DNA of 64,000 nt from Isoetes taiwanensis (lineage: Eukaryota; Streptophyta; Lycopodiopsida; Isoetales; Isoetaceae). The translations under genes were made by a program, and so were the position numbers. The stretch spans positions 124,001-188,000 of the forward strand of contig JAJEKV010000084.1 in assembly GCA_021234155.1 (NCBI GenBank). The letters run 5' to 3'. Under the pieces are notes generated by a model, which was not told where the DNA came from, searched no databases, and was given only the letters and a program-made list of their open reading frames with translations. Below, piece after piece: positions 10,437 to 30,082 of the stretch. Every line of letters begins with the position of its first letter. Within the stretch, counting starts at the first letter, position 1.

Positions 10437-12243
10437 TGTGGCGTTCGGCCACGATTATCTCGCTCGGGGCGTATATTGTACTACCACGTCACGCGTTACC
10501 GCCGCCACCCCGATTGACGTGTGCGTAGCGTATAGCCAAGTGGGTAGCCCTAGGGGGCAACTTGCTAAGAATGTGCATTAGTATTAATGTGCACATTTTC
10601 CAATGTACACATTAATGTGGGCACACATTTCCATGTGGCCACTTGATGCCAAGTGGGCCATACCCATAGGTGCAAGTAATGTGCACATTTTCCAATGTAC
10701 ACATTCATTAATGTGCACACATTTCCATGTGAGCACATTTGGGTGCACACATTTCCATGTGGGCACATTTGGCCCACCTAGCCCTTAAAGGCAAGTGGGC
10801 CCATTACCAATATCCCACATGCCAAAGGGGATAATTGGAAACCCTAACCACCCCCTTGTCTATATAGGGTAGGAAACCTAACTAACCTAATTTTCGATTT
10901 TAGGGTTTCAGAACTCTGTTTTGGCTGCCTCAACAGCCAAAACCGCATCCCAGACTCTGCTTGGGAGAATTACATCCTCGGTTTCTCGAGATTGACGTTT
11001 CAGCGAGGATGGTCGAGAGCTCGAGTCGGAGGAGCCCCTCAAGGATCAGGTATTTGGCCAATTAGATAGTCTAAACCCTATTTTAGGCATTGAATCAGTA
11101 GGTTTAGCCTATTAGATTGCCCATAGCAGCCCTCTAGAACTCTAGATAGCAGATTCTAACTAAAGAACCTAACTCTATGATATAGATTAGATCTTGTTCT
11201 TTAGTTCTTCTGTGATGTATATGGATGATGTATCTCTGTGAACTCCTTGTATTGGGAAGGGGGGTAGAGACCTAAAGCTTGGTAGTTGATGCTCCTAGAG
11301 TAGCCTCTCTAGCACACTGTAGATGCGGCCTGCGTACAATAGCCCGCCTGTGTTGTGTTCTTAGGGGTCAGACCGGTTGATAAGGGTGGCTGTGTCCATA
11401 GCGGTTGCTCTCTCGGGATGTAAAGTCTACCCGGAGAGCACTGCAGACTAGCGCTTAATACTCAGGGACTGCGTGCACCCTGAGTATGAGTTCGACACCC
11501 GTTGGGGATAAGAAGCCGTGCCTGGCGACGGTGCCACCAGGGGTTTCAGCCGAGGTCCTGTGTGCAGTGGTTGTGCTGGCACAGGGGTCGGGACCTGATC
11601 GTGGTGGTAGTTCCCTTCAAGTGGGTTAAAGTCGAAAATGACGGTTGGTGTCCTCTAGTCCGCCTGCTATGGCATTGATCATCTGGTGGGAGAGAAACCT
11701 CCCTACCGCCTCATCGGTGCAGGGGAGATGTAACCTGGCTATAGCCCCTTTGGCTATGATCCCGGCGAGGCTCACGGTCCAACCCGAAGTTCTTCAACCT
11801 ATCTCGCAAAGTGTACGCAGGGAGGGGCGGATGGAGTGGACAACCCTAAGCCATGTTCATGTACCCGGCCAAATCCATTGCCATGAATTGATTGCGCAAT
11901 GAACTCACGAGACCCAAGCCGTCGATCATCCCTTTGAGTCCGAGCCTTGGGTAGGATTCCCTATGTGATGTGCTGATCTTTGTCTATGCAGATATGTGGA
12001 GGGCCATCCTTCGTGATGGTCATATGATATTGATGTATGTGCTACTGACATGTATGTTTACGCTTCCGCAGCTAGGTAGGCCCTGAGGGAGACGGGGTGC
12101 AATGACCCTTCCACTCTTCCCACTGGAACCCGTCACGGTTGCAGTGTCATGTGGAGGGCCCTGTATTAGCATGGAGCTGGTATGGGGGATGAACTCCTGT
12201 TTGTATACGGTGAGGGCACCGTATACGAGTAGGGGACGTCACA
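10437..12243 (+). repeat. 3' LTR of element A
   Basis: About 1.81 kb, from TGTGGCGTTCGG to GGGGACGTCACA, followed by the TSD CATTC at 12244-12248. It matches the 5' LTR along its length. The differences cluster at CAG/CTG sites in both copies. Confidence 0.92.
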
Positions 12244-12248
12244 CATTC

Positions 12249-12480
12249 TTCCCTGATACATTCGTGACGATCTTCGTCATTACAAATCTTTGTTCTTTCT
12301 TCTTAGGTACCAAGCTTTTGTCCAGTGCAAGACCTTTATCCGATTCTTACCGTCAGCATTTGAAACATGCACTCTTGATATATTCGTGATGATCATGCTC
12401 ATTACGAACGTTTGTCCTTCCTTTATAGGTACCACGATTTTGTCGAGTGCAAGATCTTCATCCGATTCTTACTGTCAGCG
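12249..12480 (+). repeat. Tandem duplication of an exon-like unit, about 118 bp
   Basis: Two diverged units, each with GATAyATTCGTGA, an AGGTACCA junction that looks like a splice acceptor, and GTGCAAGA-CTT-ATCCGATTCTTAC. Element A inserted at the left edge of this array; similar GATACATTC words also occur just left of the element at about 2355-2403. Confidence 0.6.
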
Positions 12481-12499
12481 CGTATGTTCTAGAGTTCTT

Positions 12500-12828
12500 C
12501 TTTCCCAGACCTATCTGTTACCACTTCTTCCTTTACCACTTCCTGCCATTCATCACAGAGGAAGTATGACTCTGGAAGCTGGGACAGCTATGTGGTAGAT
12601 TTGGAGCATGATTCTAAAAAGGCTCGGAAGCAGCAAGAGTTAAATGTTGAGAATGATGGCGAGTTTATGAGACCTTCTTTTGTAAACTGGACCAAAGAAC
12701 TGGCTAATACTGTGTCTTTAATTGGCACTGTCAAGGGTGATGTAGAGAAGAAATCCACGAGCAATGGAAAGCCATATACCCGTTGCAGTTTATCCGTTTG
12801 GAAGACCTTTTACTGTCTATTTTTTTAG
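12500..12828 (+). pseudogene. OSB/SSB-like single-strand DNA-binding protein fragment
   Basis: The frame running through 12541-12828 contains a Ser/Tyr-rich stretch, then NWTKELANTVSLIGTVKGDV and GKPYTRCSLSVWK, which resembles the start of the OB-fold of plant organellar single-stranded DNA-binding (OSB) proteins, whose typical text is WxKELANSVxLIG. Those proteins bind organelle DNA and limit recombination. Only the first strands of the fold are present; the frame then ends at TAG (12826-12828) with no obvious splice donor before it, though AAGGTAAG occurs at about 12860. Element A has inserted about 300 bp upstream. It is either a first exon of a gene whose other exons I cannot find, or a relic. 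Family call moderate. Confidence 0.5.
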
Positions 12829-12829
12829 A

Positions 12830-14225
12830 TCCAAATCTGATCTTCACGCACAACATCTAAGGTAAGATGAATGCTACATCCTGAGCATGGCGAACATTAT
12901 TTCTTTACAAGTAATGCAATAAATGAAAGAACTTTCTGCTTTGCATAAAATAAAGATTTCCTGCAATGTACATGTTATGCAAAAAAGTTTATCAGGCTTT
13001 TCCTTTGCGCTACTATAAGATTCTTGAGAATTTGTTTGTTTTTGAGAACGCCACATTATATGGTGATTTTGGCAATGATGTTTTCATCTAAAGCTTGAAT
13101 TATTTGACACAGTTTAGGAATATGATGCAATTTTAGCTATGTCATCAGCTATGCATTTTGGCAGTTGGTAGCAATACATAAAGCATTAGTGACTTTAGAG
13201 ATGGTGACCTTTAAACTTCTGAAAATTTGATCTGTAGCACAAGGGATATTCACATTATTTACCCTCACACTATATTTGATGAAGGGACTAGAGAGTTGAG
13301 TGCTGGGATGCAAATTTGACAAACTGATTTGGCTAGATCCGAAAGAGGAAGCATTGTTTTATTTATGATTTGCTTGGTAGGCATTTATATGTCAGTAGTA
13401 TTTTAGAGCATAATTTTGCCCTAGAATTGTCAACTCAACTATTGGCTCTAACCATTGTCTCTGATAGCTTACAATTGCTTCCTTGCATTTGCAGATTTTC
13501 AAGGCTATGCATTAGTTCTGACATGTGACCTGAGGCAGTGCCGTAAGGATTACACTTCTTTGGTCTCCTGTTGAGTGTCTAACCCACAACCTCTTCAAGC
13601 CATTGTTTCTATGACATCATTGGCAGCCTAGATTCTCACACCTATGTCATTATTTCGACACAGAAATGGGTTCAAGATTTCTTAGGATATAATTATCTTG
13701 GATGATGAAAAAGTTTTCAATTTCAAGTAGATTCCAGGTACTTTAGCTGGGTTTAAAAAGTAGCCCTGGAAATGGAAGATATATAGTGTTAAAATTGATG
13801 TAATTGAAGTCTAGAATCTCAGATGAGTCATTCTGTCTGAAAATGCGCAGATAATCTTTTTTCCAGTGACAAGCACAGCAACATCTAGATGGTCATATGA
13901 TCAGTAATTCTGAATGTCTATTCTGCCATGCTGAACTTTTTCTCTGGCATATAACTTTTACCTTCAAGAAATGCACTGATTAACATCTTGACCCTCTGAC
14001 ATACTTTGGACTATTGACAACATGCAACTATTTTTCTGGTTGTATGTGGTTATTGGTGTTTATTTGGCATGATAGTTCCGCAGGGCCATGCAAAAAAGAT
14101 TCCCCTTTTAGTCTGAAAATAAGCAGAAAGCAGGCAATTGCTGGCTTATAGGCTCACAACTGTTTGTCTCTGAGATGTGGGGCACTATTCAGAAAATACA
14201 GCCAGCTCTTTATTCGAAATGAAAT
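12830..14225. other. No gene recognised
   Basis: AT-rich sequence with no long ORF, no repeat unit and no domain match on either strand. Confidence 0.5.
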
Positions 14226-14990
14226 TTGACAAATCTTCATATGTTTTACAAGCATGGTGTTAAAGACTTTCTAGTGCAGGCACACAGATGTGGACCAGTG
14301 CATACACCGAAGGAACGCGCTGCCTTGAAGCAGTACTTGGATGCTTGCTTCATGGCCAAGCTTTGGGATGCAGGTGCCCTGTCACATGTCAAGGTGGCAA
14401 ATTATCGACAACAGGTTAATCCCATGCTCACGAGGGGCCCACACCACTACCTGCGCACCCATCTACCCATGAAAAAGCGCAGGGTGATTGCTTCCATTCG
14501 CACAGGTGCACACCACCTCCGCATTGAGACAGGGAGATGGATTCGGGAGCCGCGTGAGGACAGAGTCTGTCAGTGCTGTCAACAGGGCGCCATTGAGGAT
14601 GAAAGTCACGCCCTCCAGGCCTGTCCGGCGTACGAGCATATCCGGGCTCGGTATGCTCGGTTAGTTGTGCCCCATCAGGCCTTGCATGAGCTACTGAGCA
14701 CGGCCTCTGTAGGCTTGTTGGGATCGTACCTCCGGGAGGTAATGGATACGCGGACTCAGTTATGCCCCCCTGTCCGACATTAACCTCAGCTGTACTTGTG
14801 ATTATGTATATAACTGTGCAGTATGTCAGCATCCTTATTGCTACTAAGGTTTTTCCCCGAAAACCCTTCGGGGCGGGGGTTTTTTAATCCTGGTAGTAAT
14901 ACGCCTGCTGCTCTCTCTTTGTACTTGGGTCCCATAGGCCAGTTGGTCTCCGTGGACGATAAAATCATATTCTATTCTATTCTGTTCATC
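14226..14990 (+). mobile_element. LINE-1 copy, 5'-truncated 3' end with (TATTC)n tail
   Basis: The ORF at 14226-14783 is the C-terminal part of a non-LTR retrotransposon ORF2: RTGAHHLRIETGRW, then a zinc-binding CQCC...DESHALQACPAYEHIR segment typical of zf-RVT endings. The 3' UTR holds a GC-rich hairpin (AAAACCC...GGGTTTT, about 14855-14890) and the line GGTCCCATAGGCCAGTTGGTCTCCG is shared, in part, with two other copies in the window. The element ends in a short ATTCT-type repeat. 5' truncation is usual for target-primed insertion. Confidence 0.8.
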
Positions 14991-18005
<3,015 letters not shown>

Positions 18006-18011
18006 GTACGC

Positions 18012-22448
<4,437 letters not shown>

Positions 22449-24060
22449 GAATAGAATAGAATAGAATAGAATAGAATAGAATAGAATAGAATAGTTTTTT
22501 TAACGTCCACGGAGACCAATAGGTCATGGGACCCATATAATGGGCTAGTACAATCATTACTACTAGGATTAAAAAACCCCTGCCTTGAAAAGTTTTCAAG
22601 GGAAAAACCTTTGCAGTAATGATGATACTAGACAAGCTTAGATAATGACTACTGAGGGCTCAGTAATTGCAGACGTTTATCTAGAACCTCAAGTATGTAT
22701 AATGCCAAGTCATGCACAGATGGTGCGCTGAGAAGTTGTGGAAGCGTGGAATGGAATGCTAAGGTCGAAAAAATGATTCCTGACTATCTCAAAAGCGGGG
22801 CAACCGAGGAAGAGTATGGCTTTCATCTTCAATAACTCAGAACTAGCAACAGGCACATAGTTCTCACGGCAATTCGCGGCGCTCCCATCTACCCGTGCCT
22901 CAATCCGTAGCACTGTGGGACCCCGCGTAATTGATGCAATGCAATAGCTACAAGCTTGTTCCCGGACAATGAAGCAAGCAAATAAGCTTGGGGCCCCGTG
23001 CCAAAGTGGGATTTATGTGTACATGATAATGACCGGTTTTCACTTGGGCCAAAGTAATCTGCGTCCCATATCTTTTGAGAAAAAACGACCATTAAGATAT
23101 TGTTGCAAAAGCTCGGGATCGAACCGGCAAGCATAAGGCGGTGCTCGTTGCACCCCAACGAGCAAACCATGTAGTGCAATGCTCTTTCCAACATCGTTCA
23201 AACGCCGAGGAGATTCAGCCATGGCAAGTGCAAGAACAGGATACCTAACATCATCTATGTGGTGCACTTTGCAGATATAGTGGAGATGGCGCTTCATGGC
23301 AAAATGTTGAAGAGGCCAAAAACCTGTCTCTTGTAAAAGAATAGCATAGGGCACACCGTTGTTTTAACTCCAAGGTCGTAAGTGAGAAAGGACTTTTGCA
23401 CCCGCCCAAGCTCTCCCAAGCACTAGCACTAATGGCGTGCCCCACACTTCGTAACCATACAAGAAAAAGTGCTCGCCAAAGCTCGAAACAAGTGGGCTTT
23501 CCGTGGCCAATCATGAATTTCTCGCGAAAACAATTGTTTTGCATTGCATAGAGTGCTCTCCATCCAAAGACCACACCCGCTTGGTAATACAATCGTTCCC
23601 AAAGTGTGTTCTTACTGCATTCTACACCAAGATACTTGTAGCTATCTACAACTTCAACTTCGCAGCCTATCATAGTGCATAGGGGAACATTGTGACGAGA
23701 ATATTGAACTACCAAAAGCTTGGTCTTTTGCGATTAACACGACACTTTGTGTTCTCACGTAAACCGTGCGAGAGCATGTAAATGTTGCCGCATACTAGCA
23801 AATGTATGTGCCGGCGTGAAACATCATCAAAGATACATAAGTTGCCTAATGATATAGTGTGCCAAATGTGGACCTCCGCCGCCATGATTATCAAGCCATT
23901 CTTCCAATTGATCAATGTACAAGCCAAAGAGTGTAGGAGATAAAGGGCAACCCTGCCGAACTCCAATATTGCTAGTGATTTGAGTACCTGATGCTGGAAA
24001 TTTAGAGCCGATAAACTGCATTTTGAAGTTCTTGTGGAAAACCCTATAAAGTTCCATTGG
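22449..24060 (-). mobile_element. LINE on -, 5'-truncated, (GAATA)n tail
   Basis: The tail is (AATAG)n at 22449-22494 on the plus strand, i.e. (TATTC)n on the coding strand, as in the copies at 14226 and 24745. The 3' UTR has a perfect hairpin CCTTGAAAA/TTTTCAAGG at about 22583-22601. Coding remnants on the minus strand run from the RT core (GVRQGCPLSPTLFGLYIDQL at about 23905-23965), through DSYKYLGVECSKNTLWERL (23600-23650), to a damaged zinc-binding end near 22800. The frame is broken several times, so it is inactive. Upstream ORF2 and ORF1 are missing. Confidence 0.82.
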
Positions 24061-24191
24061 CTCCCTCTCAAATTTGCAAACTATTGTATATAAATTTCAT
24101 AGTGGCCTACAATAAAATTGTACTCCCTCTCAAATCTGCAAACTATTGTACATATGTTTACAATTTCATGGTGGCCTACAATAAAATTGTA
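24061..24191. repeat. Tandem duplication, two units of about 65 bp
   Basis: CTCCCTCTCAAATyTGCAAA ... GTGGCCTACAATAAAATTGTA occurs twice head to tail, directly at the 5' breakpoint of the LINE. Confidence 0.8.
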
Positions 24192-24744
24192 CCTACGCCC
24201 GTAAACTGTTAGATACTTATGTAAAAGGTCTAATGCAAGATTGAATCTACAAGTAAGGGTATATACGCACTGCTCATTCTAAATGTATCATAATGAAAAA
24301 TCCTAAGGCAAAAGGCACCTATTATATGAAATGCATAAATGTCGTATACAAGCAACACAACCCCATGTAACCCTTGGCCACCAACTAGACTACTTCTAAA
24401 CATTTGTTAAAGAAACAACAGATGCGATGAATAATTAGATCATGTATGTAATAAACCAAAAGATGGGGTAGAGACGGTTCTCACCCCAAACTACCATACA
24501 AGGCCCACATTCGAAGAATGAAGTTACCTTGAAAAATATAGTCTCGAGGATTATGACCTGATCAAGGGCCTTTGGACAATACCAAACTCACAAAGTTGAA
24601 GCCCAAGAAACATCTTTAAAATATAAGAACTTCGGATAGCAGAGAAAGCAAAACTTCGGATTTTTTTCCGTATACATATTCGAGTAGGACACCAAAATTC
24701 CGTTCGAATTTATTTTCCAATTTACTTTTGGTATGTTCGACTAC

Positions 24745-25079
24745 TAGTGCCTGGCCAGCCGTTGCATCAGTTATTGACTACAACGTCAGTGGGTTTGTTG
24801 GGGTCATACCTCCAGGAGGTTATGGATGCACGGACTCGTTTGTGTCCTACGGGACGGTCTTGAACTGTCCTATGCAATTGTACAGTGTGCCAGCATGCTT
24901 ATTACTGCTAAGGGTTTTCCCTCGAAAACCCTTCGGGGCGGGGGTTTTTTAATCCTGTCAGTAATACGCTTGCTGCTCTCTTTTTGTTTGGGTCCCATAG
25001 GCCAATTGGTCTCCGTGGACGCTAAAAACCTATTCTATTCTATTCTATTCTATTCTATTCTATTCTATTCTATTCTATT
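24745..25079 (+). mobile_element. LINE 3' end with (TATTC)n tail
   Basis: This short copy contains only the last codons and the 3' UTR of the LINE family seen at 14226: GGTTTGTTGGGGTCATACCT, the GC-rich hairpin around 24920-24950, GTCCCATAGGCCAATTGGTC, then about ten TATTC units at 25031-25079. Severe 5' truncation. Confidence 0.82.
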
Positions 25080-26640
25080 ATCATACTATCCATGCCCATC
25101 ATGCCACCTCATGGGGGGCCATTATGACAATGGCATCTAACATGCCAGCTCACCACCCTGAAAGACGATATGTTATAGGCTTATGTAGTGAAGATTCCAT
25201 TAAATAGCTTTACTATAGGGGCTATAACACAATGGTAATGTAAAATTTCATTCTCCAAAAAATTAGGGGCTTTTCAAGAAATAAAAAATACGACGAAATT
25301 CAGCTCTAAAGCCAAAAAAACTAAATTCAAATTTTTCACCAACACAACTAGGTTTTAAAGTAAAATTGGTTGTCATTTAATCATTGTTTTGCGAAAGCGA
25401 AGCAATTGCCACAAAACATAATATAGCTCAATAGGGAAGCAAGGTTAGTTATTTTTCGACCTAGTTGTTGAACAAAAAATCAAAAGCACTTGTTGAAAAG
25501 AATGTCATTGTTAATAAACCACAAGTTGTATCTCATATTTGTTAATTATTTGGGAAGGAAAAAAGGTTTCTTGAAAGCAAAACACATATGATGAAACGAG
25601 CAAGGTCACCATTCCTGAGATCAAGCCCAAATGCTGGAAGACAAGCATGTAAAAATTGGAATAAATTTACTTCTCTCCGTTTCATGATTATAGCCAATGA
25701 GCTTGGACCATAGGTGATCTTTGTATACAATCTATTGCGGGAGCATGGGCACACTCCATTTCTTATTAGCCCATTATGTGCTGAAGTGGTCAGTTCACAG
25801 ACAATGTCTCCATATTCTACATTCTGATCTTGAACTAACTGTGCCAAATGAGCACGATTCTTGTACATGCCATACTTGCATCTGAAGGGCCCAATATGAG
25901 GAGGAAACAGGTCCTCACTACAATATTTATAAAAGAGACGCAAAACAATTTGCCAAATTAAGTAGAATGGAACCAGATAGGCTTTCAAACACACGTAACT
26001 AGGCATATTTACCTCATGCTTTGCTTTTTCAAAGGCTCACATTCACCTGGACTATAGTTCCAAATGCCTTAGTTGTGGATCCTAGTAAAAATATGGATCC
26101 CCAAATAAATCTGCAAAACTATGGTAAAAGTGCAATCAGCCGGGATTTGAAAAGATCGACGAGCGCCCTGTGCGCATCCATCTACACAAGAATTTCTACA
26201 TTAGTACAACATATGGCAAAAGCGTAGATAGAAGTTTTGGCTACTGTAGATCAATTTTGTGAAGTACAAATAATACTCAGATTGATGTCTTTTATAGACC
26301 TTAATATCCATTGCATTTTGAATCTGAAGCATAAAAATCGCCATTTCAAATCACAGAGAGCACTAGAATAATCAAAGAGAATGAGTTTTACTACCTTCCC
26401 AATAACAGAATGCAAGCTAAGGGAATGATAAGCTTCTACTTGAGCAACTTCACCAGCTCCAGCTTCAAGATTCACTGCATCTTTTAAATTGTTATTAGCA
26501 ACGATGAGAATGGTTAGGGTACTCACACCTCTCAAATTCTACGAGATATATTATCATGCCTGGTGTCAACGGTGCTAGAACTAACGACGACAATTTGCAG
26601 CATCATTGTAATTATTGTAATACTATAACTCCTACCTTGG
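25080..26640. other. Unassigned; possible minus-strand exons
   Basis: Minus-strand frames at 25542-26006 and 26390-26490 (DAVNLEAGAGEVAQVEAYHS, followed by a GT donor) look exon-like in codon texture, but no protein family is recognised and no gene model can be joined. Confidence 0.25.
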
Positions 26641-26647
26641 TGACATT

Positions 26648-27001
26648 TTAAACGAGGTAGGACTGGAAGGCAAACAGAGAACAAATGCCATCCTTCAGAA
26701 GTCCTAGCAAGTACAGGTTGACTACATGCTGCGGAGAATAAACAATGGAAACACCATCAATAAGTGGCGATTTGAGGCTTCCGACTGTGTCAAGTTTGAG
26801 TTGAAAAATGCCATGCCCAGCAATATTGTAATCCAATATATTGCCAGCATAAGCATTTAAAGCACTTACAAACGTGATGTCATTCAGTTTTATATCTTCC
26901 TCCTGGAACATCCCATAAAATAGGTTGACAGGCTCTTTTGCTATTTCCAAGTTGTCCATCCAAGATATCTTAGAACATGTAGCTTGTGCAGAGGCATACA
27001 T
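26648..27001 (-). pseudogene. PLS-type PPR protein relic
   Basis: The minus-strand frame holds AKEPVNLFYGMFQEEDIKL and NDITFVSALNAYAG, which is the text of a pentatricopeptide repeat of the PLS class (usually EALxLFxxMQxEGIKPNxxTFxSxLNACA). The preceding LEIA and the following GHGIFQLKLD, LKSPLIDG and IVYS correspond to further decayed repeats. PPR proteins bind organelle RNA for editing or processing. Only about three repeats remain, with key positions changed, and no start or C-terminal domain, so this is a fragment. Confidence 0.6.
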
Positions 27002-27026
27002 TGAGCTTTAGAAATATTGATGCCAT

Positions 27027-27960
27027 ACCAATTTGCTGAAGAGAATGACTGGGTCGAATGGCATACCATACCAATTTGCTGAAGGGAATGGCTGGGTCGA
27101 ATGGCATAGAAAAAGATCCATAGAAGTCCCCGAGTTTACCTATCATGTTAAACTACTCGCCATAGAAAAAACCATGTCTTCATAACACCAGCTGATGGAG
27201 CAAGTCTTTCATAAGCTGTAACAAATTCAAAACGCAAGGACAAAATCATGAGCTACACAGAGCCTGAACTCTTAGTATACATGTGGCTCGAAAACATGAA
27301 GCTCCAAATGAGTGCTCTTGGCTCAAGACTATAAAATTCAAAGATGATACTATCATTAATCATGTTGCACCGAACAACTACTTTTACAAAGCATCACCAT
27401 GAAAAGGAAGCAAATCTAACAAAAGATGGTTGTTTAAAGAAATCCTTGGGCGAATTTAAATAACTTATATGTATGCGTAGAGCGTAGAAGCAATGCATGA
27501 ACATCAAATTTAGAGAGAACTCAAACATTAAGGTTACCTACAAATCCGAGTGTAGAAGCAATGCATGAACATCAAATTTAGAGAGAATTCAAACATTAAG
27601 GTTACCTACAAATCCGAATAGTTGAGATGAATGCAAATTGACATGAGGCATCTCTATAATATATTGACTCTGAGGACTTGCATCTCTATAGTAATCTTCA
27701 TAGAATCTAAGGGAATATAGGAGAACCTACATAGAATCTTAAAGAATCTAGAGGAATCTTGGGATAATCTTTGAAAATTTAGGAGAATCTTATAAGAATC
27801 TTGGAGAACCCTTAAGAATCTTTATCGAATTTAGGGAATTTATGGGAATCTTCATATAATCTTATGAAATCTATGAAAAGTTTTATAGAATCTTAGGGAA
27901 TTCAAGACAAGCTAAATAAAATTTCAAGGGAGCAAGGGAATCTTGGAGAAATCCAAGTAC
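27027..27960. repeat. Short tandem duplications and AGAATCTT-rich minisatellite
   Basis: Three repeats lie here. A 43-bp unit (ACCAATTTGCTGAAG...CGAATGGCAT) is doubled at about 27027-27112. A 67-bp unit (GTAGAAGCAATGCATGAACA...) is doubled at about 27482-27615, with one or two differences. A degenerate array of AGAATCTT and GGGAATCTT words runs from about 27655 to 27960. No gene is seen. Confidence 0.75.
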
Positions 27961-30082
27961 AATTTTGTACTGTGTTATCTTTCGTAGGCCCTAAACTTAA
28001 TAATTTCTTGTATATATATAATATACCTAGAGATATGCCATAGTGCCAATGTCAACAACTACCTGGCATTTTCTAGATGCTATTTATAAACTTTACACAA
28101 TTTGTTTCATATTGGGGAATGGTATTTCTCGATGGTTTGGACTATGATTTCGGTATGGTATGGTATTGTATTAGAATTCATATATTTAGTGAAAATGAGT
28201 AGCTTATGAGTAGCTTATCTAGTTTGTCCATGTTACCTATATTTTTTATTTCTGGGGGGTCCTTTTTTTTGTAAAGGCCTGCAAATGGAAAGTCATGGAC
28301 ATGCAGATAGGATTGTATGGTCTTATCTTCATGCTGGTTTGACCAGTGTTGTGCTCCAGGAAAACCGACTTCTCGTTCCAATTTGTTCATTTTCTGTGGC
28401 TTGTGCATTTTGTTGTTTTCGCATAGGTTCATGACACCTTTGCACTAAGGGGTTTGGTTTGAGAGTGCATGCCTGGGTTTTTCCAAATGGAGAATTTTCC
28501 AGATATTTGAAGAGACTGGGGAACATGACAGGTTAGAAACAACATTTTGGGCCAAAAATGGTTGCTTTAGAGGCAGTTGACGCAACAGAAGTCTATTGGT
28601 AGATAGATTCTTGTAGGGTCAGATTCTTCAGGCGTTGGTGCTTTGTGGAGGTTCTCGAGCTTGCTTGGTTTGGGGGGCTTTAATTGGTGCCAAAGGATGG
28701 AGGTGCTTCATCTGCCTCACTGCTAGATCCCGAACTGTTGATGGGTTGACTTGGCATAAATGTCAAAATATTCGCCACATCAATGGTTAGAAATAAAGAA
28801 TGCCGAAAAATTGCACTTTTGAATGGCATCCATATCCTTTTCTAGTTTTCATACGAGTGGATAGAGTTTTGTCCCGAGATGCACTTTGAGTGGATGTTTG
28901 TTATGACATGTGACAGTAATACTGGGAAAACAAGACAAAATTGTGTTGTGAAAGGTGAACAAGAATACAAAGATGACGAATGTTGGTGGTCATACTTTCC
29001 ATTTTCTAGGTTTGCATGGATTGGAAATATTGTCGAATGGGTGTTGCGCTGTTCTAAGGTTAGGAAATGCAGTTGTCATGCACACTTTCTAAGGCAATGG
29101 ATAGAAAATATTTCTTCTGTCAAACCCTAATGCTCTGACACATCACGAGGAAGAAAGCTACGCAGGGACGTCGGAGCGCTTCGAAGCTTCCGTTTCATGT
29201 TTAACAAGCAAATAACTTGGTGCACCAGAGTCTTTTGTCAGTGTCATCACAAAAAGCAGGCTTGCGCTTCACGAATCAAGTTAAAATATGGACATCAATG
29301 CTGAACATAACCACGTTTTGATCGGGTAATAAACACGAAAACTCTGCTCTGTCTATTTTTATATGTATTTCTTTAGTCTGCTGCACTACATTATCTAGTG
29401 CAGTTCCTTGAAAGCCCAGATCCAGGGGTTCCTTTATCCTTTAGGGTTTCTAGGTTTTGTTTGAATACTTCTTTGTCCTTTGAGTTGCATCACATTGAGT
29501 GGACTTTTTAGAGTTTAGGATTGTAAGATTTCGCCAGTCAAGCAGACATACTGGTCACTTGTGCCTTGGAATTTGTGCGGAAATCCTTCAATGTTGGCTG
29601 GGAACCAAAAAATTTCAAACAATGCATAAATTTATTGTTTAGCAAAGTATGGAGAATTACCAAAATGCACAGCAATACGTGTTGGGGAACCATAAGACAA
29701 ATCTTTGCAAATAAAAGTTTCATAAATTTTCTCCTGAAACAACACCCTGTTATTTCTTCTTTGCAAATAGCTGTCCTGATCATCCATAAAAATAGACTCA
29801 GATTCACTAGTTTAAAATGTTCTGGCATGTTCTGTCCCTGTACACACACGATATGTTCCTATCGTCAAATCCAATTATACATTTTTTCAAGCCATCATAT
29901 CCAGAGTATAGATCTGTTTCTGTGTATAACTTAAAATATTGATCAATATCTGTCAAGTTAGAAGTACTTGCCTCCACAATCAACACTACATCCAAAGGAG
30001 AATGACTATTCTGCAGTACTTCCTGTAAAATACATCATCAAATTGAGCTTGTGTTTTGTCTTCCTGTATGAAAAACAGTGTT
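27961..30082. other. No firm gene; possible exon at 29838-30022 (-)
   Basis: On the minus strand a frame preceded by a pyrimidine-rich stretch ending in ACAG reads LDVVLIVEASTSNLTDIDQY and on to GLKKCIIGFDDRN. It looks like an exon, but I do not recognise the family. A plus-strand ORF at 28879-29130 (83 codons) has no recognised domain. Confidence 0.3.

Larger units (their letters stand above)
2404..12243 (+). mobile_element. Element A: degenerate Ty3/gypsy chromovirus with histone-H3-like remnant
   Basis: A complete but decayed LTR retrotransposon. It has LTRs starting TGTG and ending CACA, a 5-bp TSD, an initiator tRNA-Met primer site, a polypurine tract, and gag zinc-knuckle, protease, reverse transcriptase, RNase H, integrase and chromodomain remnants in that order, which defines a chromovirus. 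The internal part is about 6.2 kb against about 9.8 kb in the related element B: the histone fold, the second accessory ORF and most of gag are missing at one junction near 5692. All pol frames are broken many times. Many differences from B and between its own two LTRs fall at CAG or CTG sites (see findings), so part of the damage may be a sequence-accuracy problem. Confidence 0.93.

Noticed and set aside
26648..27001. Functional PPR gene
   Set aside because: Only a few decayed repeats, no start, no C-terminal domain, and no continuation on either side.
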